Positions 8,500 through 16,868 are shown, counted from the stretch's first letter. The stretch: DNA of 27,717 bases from JBMNCR01 sp049366695 (GCA_049366695.1 JBMNCR010000050.1:1-27717); one strand, 5' to 3'. A program made the numbers and translations. Notes: generated by a model from the letters alone, not told the origin.

Positions 8500-9135
8500 T
8501 TAATAACCTAGATCTTCTGCAACTAAAATTATTTTGATTCTTCCAGGTTTTGTGCTTCTTCTGGTAATTACAATAGAAGAACAGAGGCTGGCATCACCGT
8601 AGCAATCACCACAGCTACCTGTAATTGCACAAGGAGTTTTCCTGTTTAATCTATTTGCATTTTTAGGGGACGCATTATTTTGCACTCTCCAGATAGCGTT
8701 TTCAACATCTTCGCATAATTTATTCATACTTACTACAAGGATTACATTGTGAGGTCCAAAAGTTAAAGCAGCTACTCTATTTCCAAAACCATCGATATTT
8801 ACCAATTCTCCATTCTTTGTTATGGCATTTGAACTCATTAAGTAATAATCGCAGAAAGTAGATTTAATTAAAGATTGTCTCTCCTCTTCATCAGTGTCCC
8901 CCGCATGTCTATCAATAACGGTATAATCACCTTCTAAAATAGAATCAAGAATTCCCGCTTCTTTGATGCTTTCTGAGCCACCATATGATACTACTGATTT
9001 TATTGGTATTATTTCTAATACTTTTTTAAGTGCATCTTCTTTAGTAGGACAATAAAAAGCTTCGAATCTTCTTTTTTTAAACTTTTCCAAAAGGTTATTT
9101 GCAACATTTTCATAGTATTGATTTACTGGCAACAT
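8500..9135 (-). CDS. LUD-domain (LutC/YkgG-like) protein
   Basis: This 211-residue protein belongs to the LUD (formerly DUF162) family, related to LutC/YkgG of lactate utilisation. The N-terminal helix (NVANNLLEKFKKRRFEAFYC) and the VVSYGGSESIKEAGI loop are typical, as is the block ITKNGELVNIDGFGNRVAA near residues 111-129. The C-terminus carries the Cys cluster GSCGDCYGDASLCSS followed by RIKIILVAEDLGY, found in the stand-alone clostridial branch. The Cys residues could bind metal or a cluster, but this is inference. LutA and LutB are absent next to it, so a direct role in lactate oxidation is not supported. The start MLPVN is preferred over an ATG six codons upstream because GGGGG lies just before it. 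The gene is monocistronic and divergent from the sirtuin operon. Confidence 0.88.
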   Translation of the reverse strand: MLPVNQYYENVANNLLEKFKKRRFEAFYCPTKEDALKKVLEIIPIKSVVSYGGSESIKEAGILDSILEGDYTVIDRHAGDTDEEERQSLIKSTFCDYYLMSSNAITKNGELVNIDGFGNRVAALTFGPHNVILVVSMNKLCEDVENAIWRVQNNASPKNANRLNRKTPCAITGSCGDCYGDASLCSSIVITRRSTKPGRIKIILVAEDLGY

Positions 9136-9411
9136 GTTAATCCCCCATTCCATAAGTTGTATTATAATTATACAATAATAAAAGTAGGAATAAAATTTAA
9201 ATATTTTTAAATGTAAAATAATTTATAGTTTATAGAAATTTACTTTTTAAGTTTAACTTCTGATAATGCAAGAAGTATATATTAAAATCTTTAATAGAAA
9301 TTAAGCAATTAGAAATATTTTATTTATAATGGAAATTTAGCAACAATATTTTTAAAGTCATAAAAGAAGTTGTATAATAAGATTATAAAATATAAAAAGA
9401 GGTGAAAGTTA

Positions 9412-10020
9412 TTGAAAATTGCTGCACTGACTGGAGCGGGAATATCAAAAGCAAGCGGAGTACCTACTTTTATTGAAATGGGAGACTTGAGGGAAAAACT
9501 AAGTAGAGATTATTTTATATCTCATCCCATAGATTTTTATAACATTCTTAATGAAATGAAAATGACAACAGATAAGGCAATTCCTAATGACGCTCATAAA
9601 GTATTGGCAAAATATAACCTGCCAATAATTACTATGAATATAGATGGATTACATCATAAAGCAGGTAGTACAGAAGATAAAGTTATTGAAATACATGGGA
9701 GCTTAAGAAGGGTGTTTTGCCCAAAGTGCAAAAGTTGGTACGATTTTTCTAAAACAAAAGAATCGGTATATTGCTATAACTGTAAGGATGTTATGCTACA
9801 ACCAGATATTGTGTTATATGGTGATATGATACCAAAGCTTAGTGATGCAATTGAGCTGGTGAGTAGTATTGATATGTTGTTGATTATTGGAACTTCATTT
9901 TATACTTCTACTGCCACCTATATTAGTGATGCAGCAAAGGGGTATGGAGCCAAAGTAAAAATAATAAATGAAAAAGCTGAAGAAAAAATACCAATATTAT
10001 TGGATGATATATTAAATTAG
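9412..10020 (+). CDS. Short divergent sirtuin (Sir2-like NAD-dependent enzyme)
   Basis: This 202-residue protein has a Sir2-family fold signature: GAGIS (8-12) for NAD binding, NIDGLH at 76-81, the catalytic His95 in EIHGSL, four zinc Cys (103, 106, 121, 124) and GTS at 160-162. It is shorter than the usual 230-250 residues and differs at positions normally fixed in deacetylases. The GIPDFR loop reads GVPTFI, losing the Arg, and the Gln of QNxD is Met75. Activity may therefore be altered (deacylase, ADP-ribosylation or NAD binding only); this is inference. The start is a TTG with AGAGGTG about 8 bases before it; no ATG is suitable nearby. The next gene begins 11 bases after the stop, so it is the first gene of a three-gene + strand cluster ending in rlmH. 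Confidence 0.88.
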   Translation: MKIAALTGAGISKASGVPTFIEMGDLREKLSRDYFISHPIDFYNILNEMKMTTDKAIPNDAHKVLAKYNLPIITMNIDGLHHKAGSTEDKVIEIHGSLRRVFCPKCKSWYDFSKTKESVYCYNCKDVMLQPDIVLYGDMIPKLSDAIELVSSIDMLLIIGTSFYTSTATYISDAAKGYGAKVKIINEKAEEKIPILLDDILN

Positions 10021-10031
10021 GAGGAGATTTT

Positions 10032-10382
10032 ATGCCGTATATTTCAATAAAAAGTGAAGGATTAAAAGAAAACTTGGACTTGCGAGATTTGAACAAAAGA
10101 ATTGCTGAGAAGATGGAAACAGATAGGAAGAGAATAATTATATCTTGGGAAACATTTCATGAAGGAATGTTCTATAGACACTATGATGAATACCACAGAA
10201 GGAATAGACCTGTAGTAATAATAAGACTATCAAAAAGAAACACCAAAGAATTTTATCTAAAATTAGTGGACGTTATTAAAGAGGAACTGTGCAGTATTTT
10301 AAAAATAGAGGACGAAGATATTTTGCTATTTATACATCAAATAGAGGAAGGATTTACATATATAAATGGACAGTTTATATAA
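10032..10382 (+). CDS. DUF1904-like small protein
   Basis: This 116-residue soluble protein looks like the DUF1904 family, small proteins proposed to have a tautomerase/MIF-like fold. The match rests on overall pattern: start MPYISIKSEGL, an alternating beta/alpha layout, ISWETFHEG in the middle and EGFTYINGQF at the end. No catalytic residues can be named. An N-terminal Pro follows Met, as in tautomerases, but activity is not shown for this family. A strong ribosome binding site (GGAGGAG) lies directly after the sirtuin stop. The rlmH start is 20 bases beyond its own stop, so it is the middle gene of a likely operon. Family assignment is tentative. Confidence 0.7.
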   Translation: MPYISIKSEGLKENLDLRDLNKRIAEKMETDRKRIIISWETFHEGMFYRHYDEYHRRNRPVVIIRLSKRNTKEFYLKLVDVIKEELCSILKIEDEDILLFIHQIEEGFTYINGQFI

Positions 10383-10402
10383 ATAAATGCGGAGTGAACT
10401 TG

Positions 10403-10882
10403 GTGAATATTACTATAATTACAGTAGGGAAAATAAAAGAAAAATTCTATAAAGAGGCAATAGAAGAATATACGAAACGTCTTAAAAGATACTGCAAACT
10501 TAATATAATAGAAGTATCAGATGAAAAAGCGCCAGAAAAATTAAGTGAATTGCAAATGAAAGAAGTGAAAGATAAAGAAGGGTTGAAAATAAAGAATAAG
10601 ATACCTACAGAGACCGCCATCATCACTATGGAAATAGAAGGAAAACAATTGAATTCCATAGATCTTTCCCGGGAAATAGAAAGATACGGCATAAACGGAC
10701 AAAACAGTTTATGTTTTGTTATAGGGGGGTCTTTAGGGTTGTCAGATGAAATAAAAAAAATCAGCAATATGAGACTATCATTCTCAAAGATGACCTTCCC
10801 CCATCAATTATTTCGGGTGATGTTATTGGAGCAAATTTACCGGGGATTTAGGATTATGAAGGGGGAACCATATCACAAGTGA
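10403..10882 (+). CDS. rlmH: 23S rRNA (pseudouridine1915-N3)-methyltransferase RlmH
   Basis: This SPOUT-class methyltransferase, 159 residues, methylates N3 of pseudouridine 1915 in helix 69 of 23S rRNA using S-adenosylmethionine. The start NITIITVGKIKEKFYKEAI, the trefoil-knot block FVIGGSLGLSDEI and the C-terminus FSKMTFPHQLFRVMLLEQIY ending in GEPYHK are all diagnostic. The length matches the family (about 159). The GTG at 10403 is chosen because the family starts exactly there and GGAG lies 8 bases upstream. A longer in-frame extension back to 10289 runs inside the preceding gene and is not real. It closes the sirtuin, DUF1904, rlmH cluster. No terminator is obvious downstream. Confidence 0.97.
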   Translation: MNITIITVGKIKEKFYKEAIEEYTKRLKRYCKLNIIEVSDEKAPEKLSELQMKEVKDKEGLKIKNKIPTETAIITMEIEGKQLNSIDLSREIERYGINGQNSLCFVIGGSLGLSDEIKKISNMRLSFSKMTFPHQLFRVMLLEQIYRGFRIMKGEPYHK

Positions 10883-10905
10883 TGAAGTCAAATTTTATTA
10901 CAGAT

Positions 10906-11040
10906 TTATCTAGTAATGGTTCGAATATTTTTTATGTAATTTTTGATTTGTTCTGGTGTGCATTGACAATTGTTATTTTCGTCAGAGTAATATTCACACG
11001 GACAAGGATTCATTGAAGAGATTAATAGAGGTATTTGCTC
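10906..11040 (-). pseudogene. Fragment of a ComM/YifB Mg-chelatase-like gene
   Basis: Translating the minus strand gives LLISSMNPCPCEYYSDE and then CQCTPEQIKNYIKNI, ending at a stop at 10906-10908. This matches the conserved segment of ComM/YifB AAA+ proteins (MNPCPCG, a Cys-rich spacer, CTP..I..Y). Only about 40 residues remain of some 500. The following SGPLLDRID block is lost, and the first Gly after CPC is Glu. ComM proteins take part in branch migration during transformation. The fragment has no start, partner domain or ribosome binding site, so it is a relic. It lies antisense and just downstream of rlmH. Confidence 0.7.
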
Positions 11041-11560
11041 AATAAGCCAAAGATATGTTGTAAAAAATAAAATAACCTTTATCAATATTTTAGCTTATAA
11101 AATAGAAATTAATCAGTAATAGAAGTAAATTACACAAAAAAAAAGAGTTACTTTTTATTAAATACTAGTTAAATGTATTTTTGTTTATTCTTTTTTAGCT
11201 ATCAAAGGCTTTAAACTTCTAAAAAGTTAATGGTTGATATATTTTATTACCAAGTATTTCAGTAATCAGCTGTGTAATACCAGTAAGTAACATATTGGAT
11301 TTTATGGAGGAGAAATTGCTAGTTTTAGAATCTCCACATGCTATGGAACCTTTAATATGACAAAGGGTTATTATAATTATTGTTCTATTAAATATAGATT
11401 TTGTTTTATATATCTCAAAATAAATTTTTGTATCATAGGTCCTACGAATAAATATATAAATATAATAAAATAGCAATTCCAGAACATAAACTAAAATATT
11501 GAAACATTACGTGATGAAAAAAATTAACTTGGTTTATATTATCCAATTTAAAAATCTTTT
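11041..11560. other. Gene-poor, possibly decayed interval
   Basis: AT-rich sequence with no gene I can support. An 85-codon minus-strand frame (11219-11476) has a TTG start without a ribosome binding site and no recognisable family. Its C-terminal half reads protein-like and may be another relic. Confidence 0.4.
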
Positions 11561-11976
11561 TTTATGTACCGGGCACGACATGAGCTTCATTTAATTCAAA
11601 AGAAGGAATGGCATCTAATAACAGTGATATAGATTTATTAGTTGATAGCGTATTAAAAGGTCTACGTTTTGTAGGTCTTATTGAGGATATACATAATGCT
11701 GTTGGTAAAGAAGTGGATATTTTGGAAGTTACTCATACAGAAAAAAACTCTATGCTTTTGGAAGCAAGAGTATTTAATCTTAGTCAAATGGGTGAGTTAG
11801 TAAATAAACTTGATTTTCAGTATGAGCAAAAATATGCATCTATTATATAGCGACAACTTTATGGTCTTAGAAATAGAATTGTACATAATTATGAAGGTGT
11901 TAATCTAGTATTAGTTTGGAGTATTATAGAAGAGAATTTAGTAGATTTTAAAAAGCTATTAAAAGAAATATTGTAA
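11561..11976 (+). pseudogene. Collapsed MntA-HepT toxin-antitoxin pair
   Basis: Relics of a type VII HepT/MntA system are fused together. YRARHE at 11567-11584 corresponds to the GSRARGE strand of an MntA nucleotidyltransferase. After a frameshift, NNSDIDLLVD continues it with the catalytic Asp pair, then GLIEDIHNAVGKEVDILE. At about 11755 the frame passes, with the intervening residues missing, into the C-terminal half of HepT (ARVFNLSQMGELVNKLD). A TAG at 11848-11850 stands where the family has Trp. The frame then resumes (RQLYGLRNRIVHNYEGVNL, with the HEPN R-x4-H motif) to a stop at 11976. In this system MntA AMPylates and neutralises the HEPN ribonuclease HepT. Here the fusion, one frameshift and one stop leave no functional protein; the order antitoxin then toxin is kept. 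Confidence 0.85.
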
Positions 11977-12004
11977 TAGTAAGTATGCGAATTATTTATG
12001 TACT

Positions 12005-12040
12005 AGCTATGGAATCGCTTATTAAAGAGATTTCATAGCT
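12005..12040 (+). terminator. Stem-loop after the MntA-HepT relic
   Basis: AGCTATGGAATC and GAGATTTCATAGCT form an imperfect 12-pair stem followed by TTATTAGTTTT, 28 bases after the relic's stop. The rest of 11977-12277 is AT-rich with nothing recognisable. Confidence 0.5.
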
Positions 12041-12277
12041 TTATTAGTTTTAGATAATATGATTTTTAGCATAAATTAAGAATAGAATATATAATATTTC
12101 ATAACTATAAAGGTTATTACTATGAGAGCATTTAAAAAAATTACACCTTTAATAAAATTTAATTCACTATATATTATCTATTAAAATATAGCCATTATTG
12201 AACCATATATATCTAACTAGTGACTGATTAAAATAATGGAATTAAATAAAAATTTACCGTAAAACAATAAATAATTA

Positions 12278-12306
12278 TTGAAAAAAAATAAATAATGCGG
12301 TATTAT
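12278..12306 (+). promoter_or_regulatory. Sigma-A promoter of the DUF2975-XRE operon
   Basis: TTGAAA (12278-12283), exactly 17 bases, then TATTAT (12301-12306). The ATG of the first gene follows at 12329 with GGAGG just before it, giving a leader of only about 15 bases. Confidence 0.75.
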
Positions 12307-12328
12307 ATAGTAGGTAAGGAGGAATTAT

Positions 12329-12808
12329 ATGAGTCAGAGACAATTAGCAAATTGGATAAAGGTAATTATTATTGGTATGGCTATATGCGGCTTAATTATA
12401 TATGCGTTGATGGTACCCTATTTTAGCAAGAGTATTATCTCTAACAATCCTGAATTTTCATCATGGTTTTGGCCATGGATGATGCTCATTATTATTACTG
12501 CAATTCCATGTTATCTTGTTCTTTTTTATGTTTGGAAAATAGCTACTTCAATCGCTAATGATCAATCTTTTACACAAACCAATTCAATAATCTTAAAAAA
12601 AATTTCCCATTTAGCAACTTTTGATGCATTTTTTTTCTTTTCAATGAATTGTATATATTTATTTATTGGTATGAATCACCCGGGAATAATAATAGCTTCT
12701 TTGTTTGTAATATTTTTTGGTTTTGCTTTTGCAATAGTAACAGGGGCACTTTCGCATTTGGTTAGCAAGGCAAGTAATATTCGTGAAGAAAATGATTGGA
12801 CAATATGA
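12329..12808 (+). CDS. DUF2975 family membrane protein
   Basis: This is a 159-residue polytopic membrane protein. Four hydrophobic segments are visible at about 10-31, 46-73, 89-112 and 114-138, with a short hydrophilic C-terminal tail. The layout and the partner gene fit DUF2975, a family of unknown function nearly always coded beside a small YozG-type XRE regulator, as here. A strong AAGGAGG ribosome binding site precedes the ATG, and the downstream regulator starts 10 bases after its stop. The pair may form a self-regulated membrane module, but neither function nor partner is known. The family call rests on topology and context rather than on a single motif. Confidence 0.8.
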   Translation: MSQRQLANWIKVIIIGMAICGLIIYALMVPYFSKSIISNNPEFSSWFWPWMMLIIITAIPCYLVLFYVWKIATSIANDQSFTQTNSIILKKISHLATFDAFFFFSMNCIYLFIGMNHPGIIIASLFVIFFGFAFAIVTGALSHLVSKASNIREENDWTI

Positions 12809-12817
12809 GGTGATTAA

Positions 12818-13039
12818 ATGGCTATAATTGTAAATTTAGATGTGATGTTAGCAAAACGAAAAATGAGTGTTACGGAATTGTCAGAACGAATTGGAATTAC
12901 TATTGCAAATGTTTCGATTCTTAAAAATAATAAAGCTAAAGCAATAAAATTTTCTACATTAGAAAAGATATGTGAAGTATTAGAATGTCAACCCGGGGAT
13001 TTATTAGCTTATGAAAATAAAATAATCAATCCAAGATAA
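12818..13039 (+). CDS. Small XRE-family (YozG-like) transcriptional regulator
   Basis: This 73-residue DNA-binding protein is essentially one Cro/C1-type helix-turn-helix: LDVMLAKRKMSVTELSERIG (helices 1-2), ITIANVSILKNNKAKAIKFS (recognition helix region) and LEKICEVLECQPGDLLAYE. This is the typical YozG-like pattern, with CQPGDLL near the end. No effector domain is present. It sits 10 bases after the DUF2975 gene with GAGGTGAT as ribosome binding site, so the two are co-transcribed from the promoter at 12278-12306. It probably represses its own operon; the target is inferred from how such pairs are arranged. The radical SAM gene starts 42 bases downstream without an obvious terminator and may be read through. 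Confidence 0.92.
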   Translation: MAIIVNLDVMLAKRKMSVTELSERIGITIANVSILKNNKAKAIKFSTLEKICEVLECQPGDLLAYENKIINPR

Positions 13040-13081
13040 ATATTTACTTAAAATACTAGAACGTGAGGAAAAAATATTTAT

Positions 13082-14431
13082 ATGAAAATAAAATTTATTC
13101 TACCAGCACTAGAAGAAGCAAAAAGTCCTTTTTGGAGACCAATTAAGTATTCGCTTTTTCCTCCTTTAGGATTGGCAACCTTGGCATCATTATGTGATGA
13201 ATCTGATGAAATTGAAATTATTGACGAACATGTTGAAAAAGTAATACTAGATGATGAGCCTGATTTAGTTTGCATTGAAACGTATATAACTAATTCTGAT
13301 AGGGCATATGAAATAGCTGATCACTATAGATTAAGAGGAATAAAGGTTGCTATTGGAGGCTTGCATGCTACTTCTCTGCCCATAGAGGCAAAGATGCATG
13401 CTGACACAGTTTTAACTGGACTTGGAGAAAATAGCTTTCGTAAATTTTTGAAAGATTTTAGAGAAAAAAAAGAGTTAGATTATTATAATCAAGGAATAGT
13501 ATCTTTTGATAATTTGCCATTGCCAAGAAGGGATTTAATAAAAAGAGAAAAATATCTTGTGCCAAATTCAATGGTTTTTTCAAGAGGATGTCCTAATAAG
13601 TGTTCGTTTTGCTATATCAGTTCTTTTTATAAAAATGGAAAATCTTTTTATACCTATAAAATAGATAGAATACTTGATGAAATTGATAGTATGAAAGGAA
13701 GTCACTTGTATTTTCTAGATGATAATTTATTTGCAAATAAAAAACTTTCAAGAGAATTATTTAGAGAGATTAAAGGTATGAATAAGTTTTTTCAAGGAGC
13801 TATTACCGTAAAATCTATCTTAGAAGATGATACCATTGAATTAGCATATGAGGCTGGTTTTAGAAGTGCATTTATTGGATTTGAAAGTATCAACCAAGAT
13901 AACATTAAACTTGCAAATAAGCATGGTAATATAGTAAATGATTATAAAAGAACTATTAAATGTCTTGATCAGTTAGGGATAATGATTAATGGTAGTTTCA
14001 TATTTGGATTAGATCAAGATAACTTAGATGTATTTGATAGAACAACTCTATGGGCAATAGAAAATGGAATTACAACTGCCACAAATCATATCTTAACCCC
14101 ATATCCAGGAACTATACTATTTGAAAAAATGAAAAAACAAGGGAGAATTCTTACAAATAAATGGAAAATATATGATACGAGGCATCTTGTTTTTTCTCAT
14201 CCAAATATAACGAAAGAGCAGATGGAAGAGGGATATAAAAAAGCATATAAAAACTTCTATAAATGGGGTAATATTATGAAATCATCTAAAGAACATGAGA
14301 AATTAAAAATGAAATTAAAGCATTTTACTTATGCCGGAGCATGGAAAAAATTTGAACCGATATGGAATTTTATAATAAAAATTAATCAGTTATCTAAAAC
14401 AAGAGATGCACTTGTAAAAACATTAAAATAA
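13082..14431 (+). CDS. B12-binding-type radical SAM protein
   Basis: This 449-residue iron-sulfur enzyme has an N-terminal cobalamin-binding-like Rossmann domain (about 1-125: FPPLGLATLASL, VAIGGLHATSLP, VLTGLGENSF). The radical SAM core follows, with cluster Cys150, Cys154 and Cys157 in SRGCPNKCSFCYIS, FLDDNLFANKKLS and AFIGFESINQDNI. A C-terminal segment follows (NHILTPYPGTILFEKM and a helical tail). This is the BchE/MiaB-like architecture shared by many methyltransferases and cyclases. No DxHxxG cobalamin motif is seen, which is common in this group, so B12 binding is not certain. The substrate is unknown. GAGG lies about 13 bases before the ATG, longer than ideal. The gene follows the XRE regulator by 42 bases and may belong to the same transcript. 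Confidence 0.9.
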   Translation: MKIKFILPALEEAKSPFWRPIKYSLFPPLGLATLASLCDESDEIEIIDEHVEKVILDDEPDLVCIETYITNSDRAYEIADHYRLRGIKVAIGGLHATSLPIEAKMHADTVLTGLGENSFRKFLKDFREKKELDYYNQGIVSFDNLPLPRRDLIKREKYLVPNSMVFSRGCPNKCSFCYISSFYKNGKSFYTYKIDRILDEIDSMKGSHLYFLDDNLFANKKLSRELFREIKGMNKFFQGAITVKSILEDDTIELAYEAGFRSAFIGFESINQDNIKLANKHGNIVNDYKRTIKCLDQLGIMINGSFIFGLDQDNLDVFDRTTLWAIENGITTATNHILTPYPGTILFEKMKKQGRILTNKWKIYDTRHLVFSHPNITKEQMEEGYKKAYKNFYKWGNIMKSSKEHEKLKMKLKHFTYAGAWKKFEPIWNFIIKINQLSKTRDALVKTLK

Positions 14432-14688
14432 ATTTACTTACAAGAATATAATTTAAAAACATTTGGGTTTTAGTAATATTTGTATAAGTACAGTTACAAC
14501 TAGCATAATAATAATCAGAATATATAAACTAGTATAGTTTATAAAAGCTAACTGAAAAATGATCTTCCTATTATAGAATAAAGTCTAATAGTTAAACCAC
14601 CTATGCATCTAATACGATTTTCAAAAAAGTGTTATATTAGTAGGTTTGAATATTAAAATATATACAAATATTATCATGCATTCGTTGC

Positions 14689-14722
14689 AAAATAGAGAAT
14701 CCGGTGCCGGACTCTCTATTTT
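14689..14722. terminator. Strong bidirectional hairpin
   Basis: AAAATAGAGA pairs with TCTCTATTTT, and TCCGG with CCGGA inside it, separated by one mismatched pair. A/T tails on both sides fit a bidirectional terminator. It lies about 260 bases beyond the radical SAM stop. Confidence 0.75.
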
Positions 14723-14865
14723 CTAAGAAATATAAGACTTTGAAGTGGCTTATGAAGTTATTGACAATCCAGAATATAAGAAAACCTTATTGTTTATAAA
14801 TACAGAATATTTGCTATTATAGGAAAGATTGTAGTAACTACCAAGAATGTCACTGTTAATTGCAC

Positions 14866-14890
14866 GAGCAGTTATTCATAGCTGTTTTTT
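14866..14890 (+). terminator. Weak intrinsic terminator
   Basis: GAGCAGTTA and TAGCTGTTT form an 8-9 pair stem with G-T wobbles and a 4-base loop, followed by T7. It may end the transcript of a lost gene in 14730-14860. Confidence 0.45.
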
Positions 14891-15091
14891 TAAAACAATA
14901 ACTATAATTACTAGAATATTTTGAAGAGTTTAGTTATTTTATTTTTTTTATGTAGTTTATTGTAACTTATACTGTTTTCATAAGAATTTATTAAATTTTT
15001 AACAAATAATATAATATTTTATTGCATAATTGTAACGTATTTATACAATGATAATATAATTATGTTATAATGCGATTAGGAGATGATGGCT

Positions 15092-15727
15092 ATGGAATTA
15101 TTTCAATATCTTATTGATAATTACGGATATGACGAACCTATTTTATCTGAAGATCTCAACAATAAATTAAACTATAAAAACACGACATTACGACAGAATT
15201 TAAAACGTTTGGTGGATAATGGTCAGTTAGAGCGATATAAGTTAGGTATTTACTATATCCCAAAACCTAATTCCTTATTAAAAAAAGGATCACTAAGTTT
15301 TAATAAAGTAATAAGTAAGAAATATCTCTATGATGAAGATAAAATAATTGGTTATAGATCTGGGATTGCATTTGCTAATGATTTAAAACTAACTACACAA
15401 ACACCTGGGAGCATAGAAGTGGTAACCAATAAAGAAACCAATCGAAAAAGGAATGTGAAAATTGGAAAACAAAGAGTGATTCTAAGGAAACCTCGTACTA
15501 AAATAACTGATGTAAATTATAAAGTGCTACAGGCATTAGACTTAATTGCAAATATTAATAAATATAGTGATAAAACATTAGCACGAACATTAGAAAACAT
15601 ATCAAAGTATTTAGAAGATGTGAAGCTGAATAAAGATGAGATTGATGAAATTATTAAAGCTTATCCTATGAAAACTAAAGTAATGGTTTATGAAAGTGGG
15701 TTGTACGATGTACTTACACGAAGATAA
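15092..15727 (+). CDS. AbiEi-like antitoxin/regulator (DUF6088-type)
   Basis: This 211-residue cytosolic protein resembles AbiEi-type antitoxins of type IV toxin-antitoxin systems. An N-terminal winged-helix region (NTTLRQNLKRLVDNGQLERY, then GIYYIPKP) is followed by the antitoxin domain (YRSGIAFANDL, TPGSIEVVTN, RVILRKPRTKI) and a helical C-terminus. The family represses its operon and counters the partner nucleotidyltransferase. The ATG at 15092 is preferred over those at 15083 and 15086 because AGGAG ends 9 bases before it. A perfect TATAAT lies at 15066-15071. The reading frame is intact and overlaps the toxin start by 20 bases, the usual AbiE layout. Since the toxin is broken, this is probably an orphan regulator or antitoxin. 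Confidence 0.85.
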   Translation: MELFQYLIDNYGYDEPILSEDLNNKLNYKNTTLRQNLKRLVDNGQLERYKLGIYYIPKPNSLLKKGSLSFNKVISKKYLYDEDKIIGYRSGIAFANDLKLTTQTPGSIEVVTNKETNRKRNVKIGKQRVILRKPRTKITDVNYKVLQALDLIANINKYSDKTLARTLENISKYLEDVKLNKDEIDEIIKAYPMKTKVMVYESGLYDVLTRR

Positions 15728-16625
15728 AGATGCTTTCAAAGAAATTATAGCTGCCACATCTGATGATACGGGAATCCATGAGGAGCAGGTGGAAAAGGAT
15801 TATTATGTTTCTTATCTATTAAAATATTTGGTTAGAGAAGTACCTATTTTAGTGTTTAAAGGTGCAACTTCTTTATCAAAGTGATATGGACTTATAAAAA
15901 GATTTTCTGAAGATATTGGACTTCATTTTGATGTAGATAAAAAGCTTACGGCAGAAGAGAGGCGAAAGCTAAAAAAGGAATATTTAGAAGGGATACAAAA
16001 TGCTGGGCTAAGATTAAATAATAGTGACGAAATAAGGTCAAGAAGAGATCATAACAAATATAAAGTAAGTTTTTTGTAAATTACAGATTCATCCAATTCT
16101 ATTAAAAAAGAATTAATTATTGAGACTTATGTACCTATCAAAATATATCCTTGTGAGATGCAAGAAGTAAAAAGTTATATAATAAATTATTTGACACATA
16201 ATAATGAATTTGAGGTGATTAATCAATTTCAAATTAAACCTTTTTCTATTAACGTACAATGCCTAGAAGGCACTTTTATCGATAATATTTTTAAAATAAG
16301 CGATTATACTGAAACTCAAAAATTAGATAGAAACTCAAGACATCTTTATGATGTTCATAAAATTTTAAAGGTGGTACAATTCAATAGAGAAAAATTTCAA
16401 TTGTTATTTGATTCGGTTAGAAAGGAAAGGCAGCTCAAACTAGACAGAAATGTAACATCTATTAAAGGTTGTAATATTGTACAAACACTACAAATTATTA
16501 TTGAAAAAGATGTGTTTAAAAAGGATTATAAAGATATAATTCAAGCACTTTTATTTGAAGAAGTTTCGTATGAAGAAGTGAAAGGCAGCTTATATGCTTT
16601 AATACAGCAAGGATTAATACCGTAA
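15708..16625 (+). pseudogene. AbiEii-like nucleotidyltransferase toxin, inactivated
   Basis: One reading frame runs from the ATG at 15708 to the stop at 16625 (about 305 codons, a normal AbiEii length). It is interrupted by TGA at 15882-15884 and TAA at 16077-16079, with no frameshift. Family landmarks persist: FKGATSLSK before the first stop, YGLIKRFSEDI right after it, and SRHLYDVHKI in the C-terminal half. The usual catalytic DxD in the FSEDIDLHFD motif reads FSEDIGLHFD, so one catalytic Asp is Gly. AbiEii toxins modify tRNA or other targets with nucleotides. Two different stops plus the Asp loss argue for decay rather than recoding. The start overlaps the intact antitoxin by 20 bases. Confidence 0.9.
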
Positions 16626-16868
16626 TTATTAAATTATTAAAATCTCTAATGCATATGATATGTTGGAAAATCCGCAAACAAGTAAAAAGTCGTGTTTTTT
16701 ATTTTGGAATAGAAATTGTTTGTTTGGGTTAGAGAGGTTGTTTTATCTATTCATGGTATGTATAATTACTAAAATATATAATTCGTATTATATATTTTTT
16801 TGTTTTAATTAACAAATAATATAAGTATGACACTATACTTTAAGCCTAATTTGTTAAAAAGTTAATCC

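Larger units (their letters stand above)
14432..15065. other. Gene-free interval with two hairpins
   Basis: No supportable gene lies in these 630 bases. The interval holds a strong hairpin at 14689-14722 and a weaker terminator at 14866-14890. A short frame between them (DFEVAYEVIDNPEYKK from about 14739) may be a gene remnant, but I do not recognise it. Confidence 0.5.

Noticed and set aside
10289..10402. N-terminal extension of rlmH
   Set aside because: It overlaps the DUF1904-like gene in another frame, and RlmH proteins start at the GTG at 10403.
11219..11476. 85-codon minus-strand frame
   Set aside because: TTG start, no ribosome binding site and no recognisable family. It lies among relics, so I list it only as part of the gene-poor interval.
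15882..16079. In-frame stops in the AbiEii-like gene read as recoding (selenocysteine or other)
   Set aside because: One is TGA and the other TAA, there is no recoding hairpin apparent, and a catalytic Asp is also lost. Decay explains all three.
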